Of a stretch of 64,000 bases of DNA, positions 45,243-57,435 are shown piece after piece. The position numbers and the translations under genes were made by a program. This stretch comes from Aralia elata (Eukaryota; Streptophyta; Magnoliopsida; Apiales; Araliaceae), in contig CM068385.1 in NCBI GenBank assembly GCA_034770075.1, positions 58,780,939 through 58,844,938 of the forward strand, read 5' to 3'. How positions within the stretch are numbered: the first letter of the stretch is position 1; every line of letters begins with the position of its first letter. The notes below the pieces were generated by a model. That model had not been told where the DNA came from, did not search any database, and was given only the letters and a program-made list of their open reading frames with translations.

Positions 45243-46222
45243 CTAGTGGTCGGGTGATCCACAAGAGAAACATCCTCCTTTTTGTTTGTTCGGACACTGA
45301 GGAGCCATGTGTCCCGGTTGTCCACAATGGTAACAAACGCTCCTTCCCTTCATGCACTTCCCCGAGTGATTCTTCCCGCAGTTACTGCACTTCCCACTTT
45401 TCTTAGCCTCTACTCCGGAGTTATTGCTCCCGGACAATTGGCTTTCATTCCATTTGCGCTTATTGGGGTTGCTGCCTCCGCTGCTCCCCGCTTTGGCTAC
45501 TTCCTGACTCTTCTTTCTGTCTTGGTTGAACCGTGCCACCGCTTCATTGCCCCCTTCCGTAATGATAGCTCTCTCCAGCAGTTCCGAGAAGTTCTTAATC
45601 TTCAATATCACAACTGACTTCTGCACCCATGGTTTCAGTCCCAACTCAAATCTTCTTGCCTTCCTGGCCTCGGTGTCCACTTGATGTGGGGCAAATCGGG
45701 CCAATTCATTAAAATTTGCCGCGTATTCTGCGACACTCATACTCCCCTGTTTCAGTTCTAAGAACTTCACTTCCATGTCCTACTGTGTATTCTCCGGAAA
45801 ATAATTTTTAAAGAATAGCTCTTTAAATCTTTCCCACAAAATGACTCCCTCGCCTGCTCGTCCTTTATTGGCCTTCCACCAATAGTTAGCCTCGCCCTTC
45901 AGCATGAAAGTGGCAAATCCTATTTTTTGTTCCTCGGCCACCCGTGCGACCTCGAAGACCTTCTCTATTTCTTCGATCCAGGTCTGTGCTTCTATTGGGT
46001 TAAGAGTCCCTTGAACTCGGGTGGTCCAACCAGTTTGAAATCTTTAAAATTGGCCAAATGATGCGCTGGCTCGGGTGCTGGTTGGGTCCCTACAGGTGGC
46101 GGTCTTGATTGCATGGCTTCCGCCAGCATTTCCGCGAACATTCTCATTGGATCGGGTTGATCCCCAACCTCGCTTTCTGATTCTTCGACCCGCTGGTTAC
46201 GCGATCGTCTTCTCGGCGGCAT
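45243..46222 (-). pseudogene. Element B gag remnant
   Basis: It starts MPPRRRSRNQ, like element A. A frameshift near 46,005 (one base missing after PEFKG), TAG at 45780 and TAG at 45243 break it. The conserved FLELKQGSMSVAEYAANF and CYHCGQPGHMAPQC zinc knuckle are visible; a second Cys-rich motif (CFSCGSPDH) is cut by the last stop. It is in frame with pol after the first frameshift. Confidence 0.88.
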
Positions 46223-46629
46223 GATCTCGTAAAGGAAAACCGCTGACTTTTATTTATAGTTTCATGCTTTACATAATATGTCATGGAATTCAGTAATTAA
46301 GAGTAAAAGCATCTATCAAACACATTTGTTTTAAATACAACAACTGCATTTATATTCATATACCACTGTTTCGATACAACCGGACTCAACCTGTGGCATA
46401 CTTCTATAAATGCACCATGGCATGCCCTATCCAGCAATAACCATCCCCTAATACAAAAAGTGGGGAAATAATAACCTCCCACCCCTCTATCAAACAAAAG
46501 TTGGGGTTTAACTGCTACTCCAAACATGCTACAAAATATAGGAGTTTACAACACGAATATGTCCCTAGTATAACAAAAGTGGGACCTACTGCACCTATGA
46601 CAAAACAAGACACTCAACCTAACACGTCA
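46223..46629 (-). other. Spacer between extra ORF and gag in element B
   Basis: About 400 bp with no convincing ORF. A TTTTCCTTTACGAG stretch just before the gag ATG resembles a damaged acceptor in the position of element A's TTGTGTTACAG. Confidence 0.5.
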
Positions 46630-47434
46630 CTACATGTCGTGACGAATCCGCGCCTGCTGATTTGAGGAAAACACTTCACCCATGACTCGGCGACGAACCG
46701 AGCGACTGGACTCTCCCATCTCAGTACGAGGCCTCCTATAGGCTGCGTCCAGAGCTAACCCCAAGGTCTCTATCCTCACAGCTCCTGCCTCCAACCTGTC
46801 CTTCAGCTGATCAACTCTCCTCGCTGCTCTGACCCAGGCATCTCTAACCCGAATACTCTCGGCAATTTCTAGCCTGAGCTCGAACTTCGTAGCCTCATGC
46901 TTGGCCTTCAGCTGGGAGATCTCCACATCCTTCTGTTCCAACCTCTCTCTCAGCTCAGCATTCCTGGCCACCATCTGATGTAGTAGTGGTCCAATCTGCT
47001 GTGTTGAAGCCTCATACCCCTGTAATTGTACCTTCAGCAATTCCAACTCATTCTCCAGCTGATATGCTAACTCCCTATACTGATCTTCCATGGCCTGATG
47101 GGTCTGGTTCTGTTCCTCCAAATGGGCTACCCGGTTCTCAAGCTCCTCATTCCTACCTGGCAGACCTTCAATGATATCATCAGCAGTAGTGCCCATGTCA
47201 TCTATATGCAGGTGGCTCATCATCCTCAGTCACTGGGTCCTCTTCGCCATCAATTGGCTGTCTCAGCACTCTTCCAGTGACCGGCTCCTCCTCAGAACCA
47301 TATTCAGTCTCATCCTCATCCCTAGTGTCCATTTCTGGCTCATTTGGCTGCACCTCGACTAACCCCATCGGGTCCACTGGTATGTCCGTGAACTCCATCT
47401 CTCCCGCAGGACTGGGTACTCCTGTGCCAGGCAT
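46630..47434 (-). pseudogene. Element B extra ORF: acidic, coiled-coil protein upstream of gag (frameshifted)
   Basis: The start ATG (47434) follows CTGTAG|G exactly as in element A. The first 78 residues (MPGTGVPSPAG..., acidic) end at 47198. The frame then shifts near 47,210, and 197 codons continue to 46630 with a long coiled coil (NEELENRVAHLEEQ) and a basic C-terminal part (SRSVRRRVMGE). The length and layout match the intact ORF in A, although the sequence has diverged a lot. No known domain is recognised. Confidence 0.65.
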
Positions 47435-47669
47435 CCTACAGCCACAGACAGAGACAACAAATAACCATATGTCAGTATCATAATAAAATATGTTCATTGA
47501 TAAAATGAAAAGATATTTTATCATGTACAACTCAGCGCATATTTCCACAATCCACCCCCAGACAAGGCCATTATCCGAATCTCCTCGATTCACATCCTAG
47601 CGTACTCAATACGAGTTTAGAACTAAGGTCATAACCTAGGCTTCGCGATCCTAAAGTTTATAACCTACA

Positions 47670-47682
47670 GCTTTGATACCAA
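47670..47682 (-). promoter_or_regulatory. Primer-binding site of element B
   Basis: The minus strand reads TTGGTATCAAAGC, an initiator-Met-type PBS with one change, two bases inside the LTR. Confidence 0.8.
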
Positions 47683-49281
47683 CCTGTGACGCCCCCAAAT
47701 TCGGGTCTCCAACTACCCGGATTCGGTCATTACGTTCCAATACAAACATTCACCTCTAACAACATACGATAACTAAATGTGGAATATAATAAATATATGT
47801 TGTTCATTCGAAAGGTGTTACTAGTCCCAAGATACAATAACCTTAATACATAGCACAAAACATACCCTAAGTAGTAATCAGGGTTCAAATTATATTAATA
47901 GCAATTAAGCTAAACATAGAATAAAGCCAGCTACGTGAAACCTATCACTTCATCTTTTCTTTACCCTTGCCCTTCCCTGATGTCTCGGGTTTAGCTGCAA
48001 TGAAAGTCATGATATAGCAAGGATGAGCAACTAGTTTGCTCAACAAGTTTAAAATACAACAATAAGGATATATCATGATGAACGGAATATAGAGAGGGGA
48101 TTCAACAATATAAATATCGGAAGCAAGAACAATAATTGCTTTTAGAACAAATAATAGTCAAGTAGACTTTGAACAATAAACTTCCAAGGGAGTCAATAGC
48201 TGGTTGACCCTTTGGTTACTGGCTACAGAATATGTACTTGAGGGGATCAGCCTCGCGTACGCTATGTATATGCATAACATTTAACTCTGTTGTTTGTACC
48301 TTATATTAGATACATGGGGTACTCCCCTATAATAAAAAGGGTGTTCATTTCAGTCTAAGAATCCATACCATTGATTGGTCCGGATAGCTTTTATAAATTC
48401 TCACATACTTGCCTGACCGAACAAGGGTCCAGACTCATTCTTAAATAGTTCGTGAATTACGGAACTTTAATAAATGTACGAATCCAAGACTGTACGAATT
48501 CAAAAGCACCAAGTGCGAGTGTCAATAATATCGATGTGGATTAATTGTAAATTGATTAAACCACTTAAGCATTCTTGGAAGTAAAATTTCATGCTACAAT
48601 ATAATAGTGGCCTGCTCGAATATAGTTGAGTAGGATTAAGGAAAATTTCACAGGGTAAAGTTTCAGGAGAAAGGGAAACTTGCATAATACATCACATCCT
48701 GCTCGAATGTAAATTGAGTAGGGTTAAAGGAAACTTGCCTGTTTGCTCAGCTACAATTAATTTTAGCTTTAACTAATTGACCTTGAACGACCTATCATTT
48801 GATAAAGTCGATTCATCAATTAACATCGCATAATCATATATCGGTACACTCTCTTATGCTATTTATTTAGCAGATAAACAATTCACACAGCATATAAGTC
48901 AGTAGACCATCCTCAATCCCATAAGATACTTAATTGATCTGTAGACTGAGAAATTATTTACTAACAATGTTTCTCTTAAGTGATAAACACTTTCTAACAA
49001 TTACTTATAACTGTTTTAATTCATTTACATCACTTTATTAACTCTATTAACATTTAATTACTATTTAACATTAGCTAAACAAGAATTAATTAATGACCTT
49101 TACTTACTATTTAACAATAAATAATAGTTAATCATGATTACTTATTGTTTGAATACTCAAATTATTACCCTTATTTGTCCCTGAGTATGGGTTTAAAATC
49201 CTTATTTAACATTAACTAAATGATTAATGTATTAACTTTACTTATACTTAATCATTATTTTACATTATTTAAATAATCATT

Positions 49282-49860
49282 AAATATTTATTATCTTTAT
49301 TTATTATTTAATGTTAAATAATAATTAATTATTTTATTAACTTTATTCATACTTAATTATTATTTAATATTAATTAAATAATAATTAAATATTTATTATC
49401 TTTTATTTATTATTTAATATTAAATAACAAACAATTATTATTAACCATATTCATACTTAATTATTATTTATTATTAATTAAATAATAATCAAATATTTAT
49501 TATCTTTATTTATTATTTAATGTTTAAATAATAATTAATTAATTAATCAACTTTACTCATACTTAATTTATTATTTAATATTAATTAAATAATAATTAAA
49601 TATTTATTATCTTTATTTATTATTTAATATTAAATAATAAACAATTAATCTATTAACTCTACACATACTTAATCATCATTTAATATTAATTAAATAATAA
49701 TTAAATATTTATTATCTTTATTTATTATTCAATGTTAAATAATAAATAATTATTTAATTAACTTTATTCATACTTAATTATTATTTAATATTAACTAAAT
49801 AATAATTAAATATTTATTTTCTTTATTTATTATTTAATGTTAAATAATAAATAATTATTT
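49282..49860. repeat. AT-rich ~105-bp tandem repeat in element B's 5' LTR
   Basis: It is the counterpart of 39172-39760, with small indels. Confidence 0.88.
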
Positions 49861-50829
49861 TTATTAGGGTATCATTAATACTAATAATTAAACCAATAGT
49901 ATTACATTTAATTACTATTAACAACAGTTAAGTAATTATTAACCCTAGTTTATTGTTTGTTCATGGTTGAATAATAACATTCAATTGAATAGACTTCATT
50001 TGTTGATTATCTTTGTTAAATAACAAATGAATTAAACAACCAACTTTGGAAAGAAAAAAAATCCGAGTATTACATAATGGTAATAGTCATAGGTTTATCC
50101 CTTTATAGGCATGCCACAAATCAGCAGCCACATTAACCCACAATAGAACAATTTCCTGTAATCATATTTCAAGCCAACTAAATCATTACTCAATTCAGTA
50201 AGGACAAATTTATGAACAGATTTATATGGGCATGATCACACTGGTTTCAATTCCTGTGACAGCCAAAGATTGATTTTCACATAACAAAACCAATTCTTGC
50301 AAATCTTATTTCAAGTGCTTAACCATATTACCACTCAGCACAATAGGAAAATTCCAAATAGATTCACAGCCAAAGATTGAGTTTCATATAAACAAAGCTG
50401 TCGACAGAACATTTAACACCAAAATAAATCACAGCTTTGTTTAGGCATTACAACAACACCTGTTGGGCATTCTAAAACCCAACACTGGCCTATACCCTAT
50501 ACAACAATCATGTTGCCCGAACCTCAATGTTCTGTAATACACATAGTTCCATCAATGAATAAACGCAAAACCCAAGCATAGTCACAACTAATAATCAGAG
50601 AAAAGAGAAACGAAAGGAAATCGAACCAAGAAGGAGCTACCACGGCAACTGGGTTATACCTTAAGGCTGTCCGAATTGCCGCTCTCCTCCTTCTCCCAAA
50701 ATAGGTAACAAAGCCGGCAGACATCCACAACCGGTTTCCCCTTCGAACTCTTCCTTTTTTTTCTATGATTTCTCTCTCTCTAATTTAGACTCACAAATAT
50801 CGGCAGCTTGTTAGGGTTTGGGACCTTCA

Positions 50830-50836
50830 ATTTATA
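50830..50836 (-). promoter_or_regulatory. TATA box in 5' LTR of element B
   Basis: The minus strand reads CCCTATAAATTGAAGG. The start would be near 50,803 and the first exon about 140 nt, reaching the donor at 50660. Confidence 0.65.
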
Positions 50837-51126
50837 GGGCAAGGTTTACCCAATTCGCTGGATAATACCTTACTTGAACAAGATAATACCCAAGGGTTTG
50901 ACGGGGGTAGGCTGTCGTTGGTCTACGTCTATACTCATCCGATTCCAGCTGTGATTTGCCGGCTGGGCCTCGAGCCACGTACTCCCATCGATCGATCGCT
51001 CGACGCCTAAATCCCCTGGTCCCATTGACAAACGCTCGGTCACCCATGGCCTCACCCGTTCCACCCACCTTGGACCTTGAGCACCCACCGGTCGTTGCCC
51101 ATTCTCAGTTTATGCCGCCGGTCCCT

Positions 51127-51293
51127 GGCGCCACAGAGCCACATGAAGAACTGGGAAAAAATATGAATAGCGCTGCAACGCCGCTAGCAGGGCAAAAGTT
51201 TGCACCGCAGCGCCGCTTCTGGAGACCCGTCGTCCCTGAAAAGTGGGCGCCGCAGCACCAGAAATGAACTAGAAACGAGCGTCGCAGCGCCGC
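51127..51293. other. Orphan GC-rich segment
   Basis: This sequence of repeated GCAGCGCCGC-type phrases is not found in the other B LTR and matches nothing else in the window. There is no ORF of note. Confidence 0.5.
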
Positions 51294-51321
51294 TGTGACG
51301 CCCCCAAATCCGGGTTCCATA
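51294..51321 (-). repeat. 28-bp LTR terminus of a further chromovirus-like element
   Basis: TGTGACGCCCCCAAATCC is the terminus shared by the A and B LTRs. Similarity between X and X' begins only at 51322, so these bases are probably the end of another LTR into which X inserted. Confidence 0.45.
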
Positions 51322-54007
51322 TGAAAGTAGTATGCGCACAACACAATCATATTTGATATGATGTAGCATATACTTTGTAATCTTATTCATTTATTAATAA
51401 AAGTGTTAAAGACATTTTACATTATCTACATGGTGCTGTTATATTAAATGTGATAAACCCATAGTTTTGAGCAATGCTTTTAGAATCATGATGGCGATCA
51501 TGCTAATGAGATCTAAATTTTGGATAGCTCACAAACTAAAATTGTTTCTAATCATTGGATTACTAAAGAAGGGATTAGTGAATCCAGGTAGATTAGTACA
51601 TACATTTCTTGCTCTTAGGAAGACGATGATTGATCTCATAATCATTTGGGTGGAGACACTAAAGCAAGTATGTAAGTGCTTATTGGAGAATAAGTTCACT
51701 GAACGTGGCTCGCTAAGGAATACCTAATGGAGTTTTACTCGTCTGTTAATATGAATTCCTCTAGTGATAGTAGTACAAGTGATCCTTAGACTTGAGATCA
51801 TCATAGTATCTTGTGTATGATGAGTTATATTTTGACATGTCCCTTAAGACCTTTAGGGTATATCAAAGGGTATGATTGGGTATAATAAGTTGTACATGGA
51901 GATAGGTAAATGATCAATAAAGAATCTACCTCGTCTAGTAAAAGATGTGAATGTCCAATGTGATTCGATAAATGACAACTCAATAGTCCTTGACCAAGGC
52001 AGAATGAAATTAGAAAGGAGTTTCTAATTTGCATTATTTAGAGTTGTGCATTTGGGAATCGAAATACATATATTAAAATAAAATAAGACTTGACAGTAAA
52101 TCTATGTCTTATATTTAATTGGGACATTGTATGGTAGAAGGATTGAATTGTATGGTAACTATTCACTTAAAGGTTCTTTTGTGATTAATGTTGAAATCTA
52201 TATTATCTGGAAAGTCGTTGATTGCTAAGGGGGCTTACCCTTATTGTAGAAAAAATATTATTTATTTAAATGAATTAAATAGTTTAATTTATTTATTTAA
52301 ATAAGATTAGAATTGTTCTAATTGATTTATTCACAACCAGTTTAATATGCAGAACTTAAAGGATCACACCGCAAAAAGAAAATATTTATTTAAGAAGTTA
52401 ATGGCATAATTGTAATAATAAGTTAAGTGTATTTAATTTAATCTATGGAGATAAAATAAATTAAATAGCTTAATATTTATTATTTAATATTTTGGAAATA
52501 TTAGATATAAATTAATAAGAGGAATCTTATTATTATTATTACTATTACTATTATTTAGTTCCTAATATGGATTGAGAATTAATTAATAGAAGTACTCTCT
52601 CATGAATTCCTAATTGGATTAGGAGTATAATTAATTAAAGGAGTTTAATTAGAATAGAAACATTAATCCTAAATAGTTTAGGGAAGGGTTTTTCCTACAT
52701 CTATAAATAAGAGAAGTCTTATCATAGATTAGGGTTACACACTTTTGCATTAGATTGTGGAGAGTACTTGCAATTGCTATAGAGATAGAAACTAGGGTTT
52801 TGACAACACCCATCTTCTTGAATACCTATTCTTTTTTGGTGGATCACCTCTAGAGGCCAAACACTTGGGTGGCTAACGTTGATCAACGGAAGGAATCTTA
52901 TCGGTAGAATTCGAGGAGAACGCGAAGGAACTAGATCATTTTGGAGCGCGGCCGCGTTGGTCTGCATATTTTGAATTTTTTTTCCTTCAATTAAAATAAA
53001 TGGTTTATTTAATTGATAAAAGTTTAAAATAAAGATGTTTATTTTATCTAAAATTAAAGGAGTTTAATTTTGATTTGGTTTTTGATTAAAATAAAATAGT
53101 TTATTTTGTTTCAAAACTAAATATTAGCAAACTTTTTGCCCATTAATTGATATCAATGCGTATATGGAATGGTTTTATTATTCATTAAATGAATGTTATT
53201 TATTAATGCATTTGGAGATATGTATGATAATAAATAGGGATTGATTATGGACTATTGACCAATATGTGATTGGATTTATTTTAGAGGATTCTTGAATGTA
53301 TGGGTTTTTATAAATGGGGTCTGCGTACCTTGTCTTCTCTAATTTTTCTTAATGCGTACCTTTTCTCCTTGACTGCTAATCAAGGTTTCTATTTATTTTA
53401 AATAATTTATGTAATAGGACTAGTTAAAATTATTTTGAAGAATTAGAGACTAAGGAGCAAGGAGCGCTTGAAGACCCATTTGTAATGGAGTCCGGGTTTA
53501 AATATAATAGTTATATTTAAATTTTAATTCATGCACCCTAGGTTTGACCTTTTGGTTCACTTGGTGGCTTTAGTGAACCAAACTAGAATGAAAGTCCATA
53601 ATCAATCCGGGTAGAATATAGTATTCTATATGTGCATACTTACTATGTATATATTATATATTATCCAACATGCTTCGCATGTTAAATAATATGACGCGTA
53701 TTTTATATATATGTGCATGCGCGCTAAACAAGATGAGACTAATAATAATAAACCCCTCAAAGAAATCATATTAAGTCCTAAGTGTTCAAAGATATTTGGA
53801 ATATCGAACGTTGCCTTCTAGCATGATAAAGAGATAGAGTATTAAATATTTAATATGAGTTTGTTGTATCACCACAAGGCAAGTATTAAATATTTAAGAT
53901 GTTGCATTATCACATTTGATGTTTATTTAGGAATTAAACATTACTGTTTTATTGTGTCACCACAAGGACGGTATTTTTCGCTTCACATATATGGAAGTGC
54001 TAGGTTA
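51322..54007 (+). mobile_element. Element X: defective inverted relative of X'
   Basis: The LTR begins TGAAAGTAG at 51322 and matches the reverse complement of 3029-1432. At about 52,936 it jumps into the interior (matching 1-1020 reversed), so the LTR 3' end and the PBS are missing. No coding capacity. Element D interrupts it at 54007. Confidence 0.8.
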
Positions 54008-55412
54008 TGTAATTTTGTGTATGTGCACACCTAAAGGGGGTGAATAGGTGTAATTGGGAATTAATGAGCAGCAGTGATAAATTTTAAAAATAACTTTCTG
54101 TAGAAAATTCAGACATTGATACCCTGTTTGAATTGGTGTCTAAATTAGTATATGTTCTTCGTGATGATATGAACAGACAGTTATACCCTGTCTGAATTGG
54201 TGTCTGAATTAGTGTATATTCAAGAACAGCAAAATACTTTTTCCAGAAAAATAAAAGTAATGCAGAACAGAATAAAACAAGAAATCACACCGAGATTTTT
54301 ACGTGATTCGGCCCCTATCCTCTAACTAGTGGCCTAATCCATGTCTAATACCAATTAGTATTGGAGACTCCTTTTATTAAATAAACTTTTCAATACACAA
54401 TACAATTACTCCCTGTTCAAAGTAGCTTTCCACTGAGTTGGACACCACTGCCCCTTTGCACCTCCGCAACCTTTCTCACCACTGAGACCTTTGTACCTCT
54501 ACAACCTTGAAAGCTCTCTTTGAACAAACTCTATCTAATAGTAGATAGACCAAGCCAAGCTAGGCTTACACTCAGAATAAAGTAGAAGGTATTATAATAG
54601 ATTTCTTAATTTTCCAACCACAAGGAATTAAAGATAATACAATATATTGCTGGAAATAAAACTTGAAAACTCTGAGAATATCTCTATATAAGGACTAATA
54701 TAAGCTTCCAGTGTGTTGCTCCTTTTTGCCGTGAAGGAAAAGCATAAATAATGAAGAGATCAAACGGCTAGAATAAAGAGCTGTTAAAGCTGTTAGCACA
54801 AGAGACTTTGACTAGTTGGAAAATCCCATGATTTTAGCAATATGAAATCATCCAACAGTTTAGAAAATAAATTCCATAACAGCTATTCAAAATATATAGA
54901 AACCCAATTAAACCAAATAGCTGAATTTAAGGAAAGAATAAAGCAAAATATCAGCAGCAATAAAAACCCATGATATCAGCTAATCCAACGGATATAATAT
55001 ATTAGTTATCAAAGATAAAGATTCCAAGTCAAACTAGAATAGCCAAAATAAAGGAGCACAGGAGATATGAGATAAGATTTGTTTCAAACCAATTACTACA
55101 TAATAGTTTGATATATAACAAATTAGTTACCTTATTAAATAGCAAATTAGTTACCTTTTTCAAAATGGATTGCATATAATAACATTAATATATTAAAAAA
55201 GTTTCCATACATGAATATAAAACTATAGGCTGCTTGCAATCCTAAAACAAGTAGGTAGATACTAATGGACCATAATTCCAATCTTGGGCCAACAAGGAAA
55301 ATTATTTTATACCATATAAAATCAGCCCAAACAAATCAAATAAGTCCATTTAAAATAGCCCAAATACACAAATATATTGACATCATTAAAACCACAAATA
55401 CATAAACTAACA
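54008..55412 (-). repeat. 3' LTR of element D (1405 bp)
   Basis: It begins TGTAATTTTGTG and ends ATAAACTAACA on the plus strand. The first ~530 bp match 63019-63537. It includes a 36-bp internal direct repeat (54122-54157 and 54186-54221). Confidence 0.88.
54122..54221. repeat. Internal direct repeat in element D's LTR
   Basis: CCCTGTTTGAATTGGTGTCT recurs 64 bp downstream with a few changes. The pair is present in both LTRs. Confidence 0.8.
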
Positions 55413-55427
55413 TTCTCCCCCTTTTTG
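55413..55427 (-). promoter_or_regulatory. Polypurine tract of element D
   Basis: The minus strand reads CAAAAAGGGGGAGAA, preceded by TTGTCATCAT, a typical SIRE-type copia context. Confidence 0.85.
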
Positions 55428-55797
55428 ATGATGACAATATATTATACCCTTTAATTAACAAGCTCCCCCTAACACTATGGCTCCCCCTAAATTTATGCAT
55501 ACCTTATCATGAGATATCCAATATATTATTCAAACCAATATATCCAAAGAGATATCACAATTATCTCTCCCCTAGAATTCTTTCCCCATTTGTCATTATC
55601 AAAAAGAAATAAATGAAACCACACATATTAAACATTAAGCACAAGTTGATTTTGTTATATCTCTCCCCCTTTGTTATCAACAAAACATAAGCACAAGAAT
55701 ATAGAATGACATTTAGAGAAAACTTATAACAATAGCACATATATATAGCAAGTAACAAAATGATCATACCTTTGTGTATTGTTACATATATATCATT
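55428..55797 (-). other. Non-coding 3' region of element D
   Basis: It is AT-rich, with further purine-rich runs (for example near 55,460-55,490 and 55,665). I see no gene. Confidence 0.6.
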
Positions 55798-56234
55798 AGT
55801 TTTCAGTAGTAAGCTTGATAAATATATTCCTTGGAGTAGCTTTGGACTTTGTATTGCATAACCAAATCTCTTTAAAAACTTTTCTTTTGGTCATCCCAAT
55901 GTTGAGGTCTTTAATGCTCAGGTCAAGAGGATGATTTTTCACAATTCTGGATGATTTAGGAAGACTGTCTGTGAACATTTGCTCTTCAGTATCAGGCTCT
56001 GGAATGTCAAGTTCCGCATCTGACTGTTCGTCTGACTTTTCTTCTAATGCAGACGGATCGAGCTTCTGGATTTAAGTGGTCTGCATATCTGAGTTGTCTA
56101 CTAAAATAGACGGGTCAGGCTGTCTGATTTTATTTGTCTGTTTTCCTGATTTGCCTGATTTTTCTTCTGATTCAGACGGCTTAGGACGTCACATCCAAAT
56201 TATCTCCCCGTCTCCTTTTTAGCATTAAGACACC
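55798..56234 (-). pseudogene. Element D INT-RT linker fragment
   Basis: The frame ending at 55796 contains SRIVKNHPLDLSIKDLNIG, a version of the NHP...IGD linker found between integrase and RT in copia polyproteins. Acidic, serine-rich sequence precedes it, with an in-frame stop near 56,070. Neither the integrase core nor RT is present on either side. Confidence 0.7.
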
Positions 56235-56239
56235 TACAA
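56235..56239. repeat. Target-site duplication TACAA, left of solo LTR E
   Basis: It is identical to 61209-61213. Confidence 0.9.
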
Positions 56240-57435
56240 TGTAGGCGCCCCCAAACCCGGGTCCCTTGAACCTCGGACTTGGTGCATCACGATATATCAT
56301 ATTTACAACTATTGCGGAAGATATAAACATAATTGTTTATACATTAAACTTTGCTACATATCCCAAGGTCTATAACCTTTATTTTAATATATATTTAACT
56401 TTAGATTCGCAAAACGTTTACACAATTAACTTACATCAAATAACTAAATTGGTTATCATGCATAACCATCTAATCTTGTCCTTTGTTTTTGTACTGTCTT
56501 TCCTCGAAGATTCGCCTTAGATCTAAAATTTGTTATCATGATATAGCAAGGGTGAGCAACTACTTTGCTCAGCAAGTTTAAATACAATAACGATATATCA
56601 TGATTGAAAGAATGAATAAGCTTTTGAATTTTTAACAATATAATAATTGTGAAAGAGCATGAATCAAAATTTCAATGATTGAATGACTGAATTCAATAAC
56701 GCAGGGTGTCAATAATGACCATGAACCAATTTAATTGGACCTTAAGGTAATGAAGGTGATCAGCCTTTTATACCTGATGAACATATACAACATGCACTAA
56801 GTGCGAATCAATAAATTTAAGGAGGTGAAATAATTATAAAGAATTAAACCACTAGCATGCTTGAAACATAACAACTCAAGTTTGAGTTAAGAGGAACTTG
56901 CTCAAGAATAGGAAACTTACTCAATATAAAAGTTGAGTAAGATGGAACTTGCATGTACTGTCGATTACTGCTACGCAATTCAACTTAATCTCTTATGAAA
57001 GACCTATCAGTTATAAGATTGATCTTTCAATTAGCATCACATATATCACCTTATAATATCACTTCTTTATAAATAAATTATCTAACATTTAACCACATAA
57101 CTAAATATTAGATAACACCTTAGCACCATACGCATTCATAATTCTAAAGCTAGCACACATCGAGTCTTTAACAGTGTTCAATATAGTATGTTGAATGGTT
57201 TCCCACAAACAACCAACAAACTAGTTTCCGTCTCGTCTACACTGTTTTCACAGTGAGTTAGATCGGTTGCTAGTTCGTATATACCTCCGCTCCCTGAAGG
57301 AATTGTTTAGCCCAGCTACTATACATCACCTATTAAAGAACACGATTGTACTACTACTTTATCATAAATCTTATGACTTAACACTAAGTCTTTTCTTTTA
57401 TAAGTTCTTTATAATCCATTAAGCCTGAATACCTA

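Larger units (their letters stand above)
47436..50659 (-). other. Predicted leader intron of element B (3224 nt)
   Basis: The donor is CCTTAAG|GTATAA (exon ends 50660). The acceptor is a T-rich run ending GTGGCTGTAG|G (exon resumes 47435). It spans the AT-rich repeat, most of the LTR and the PBS, as in element A. Confidence 0.55.
18711..51126 (-). mobile_element. Element B: degraded Tekay-type chromovirus, interrupted by element C
   Basis: The order is the same as in element A. Without C it is about 13.6 kb: 3' LTR 18711-20079 plus 38944-41636 (4062 bp), interior 41637-47684, 5' LTR 47685-51126 (3442 bp, about 620 bp missing at its outer end). Coding regions carry at least five nonsense codons and two or more frameshifts. 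B is clearly more decayed than A. The two LTRs are still very similar where both are present. Confidence 0.9.
47685..51126 (-). repeat. 5' LTR of element B, truncated at its outer end
   Basis: It aligns with 18711-20079 plus 38944-41016 and stops at 51126 after GCCGCCGGTCCCT, where unrelated sequence starts. It carries the empty target site for element C near 49,050. Confidence 0.92.

Noticed and set aside
51294..51321. TGTGACGCC at 51294 as the start of element X
   Set aside because: X' lacks these bases and its similarity to X begins exactly at TGAAAG (51322), which is itself a TG terminus.
1..54007. X' and X as the paired LTRs of one giant element
   Set aside because: They are in opposite orientations, whereas LTR pairs are direct repeats.
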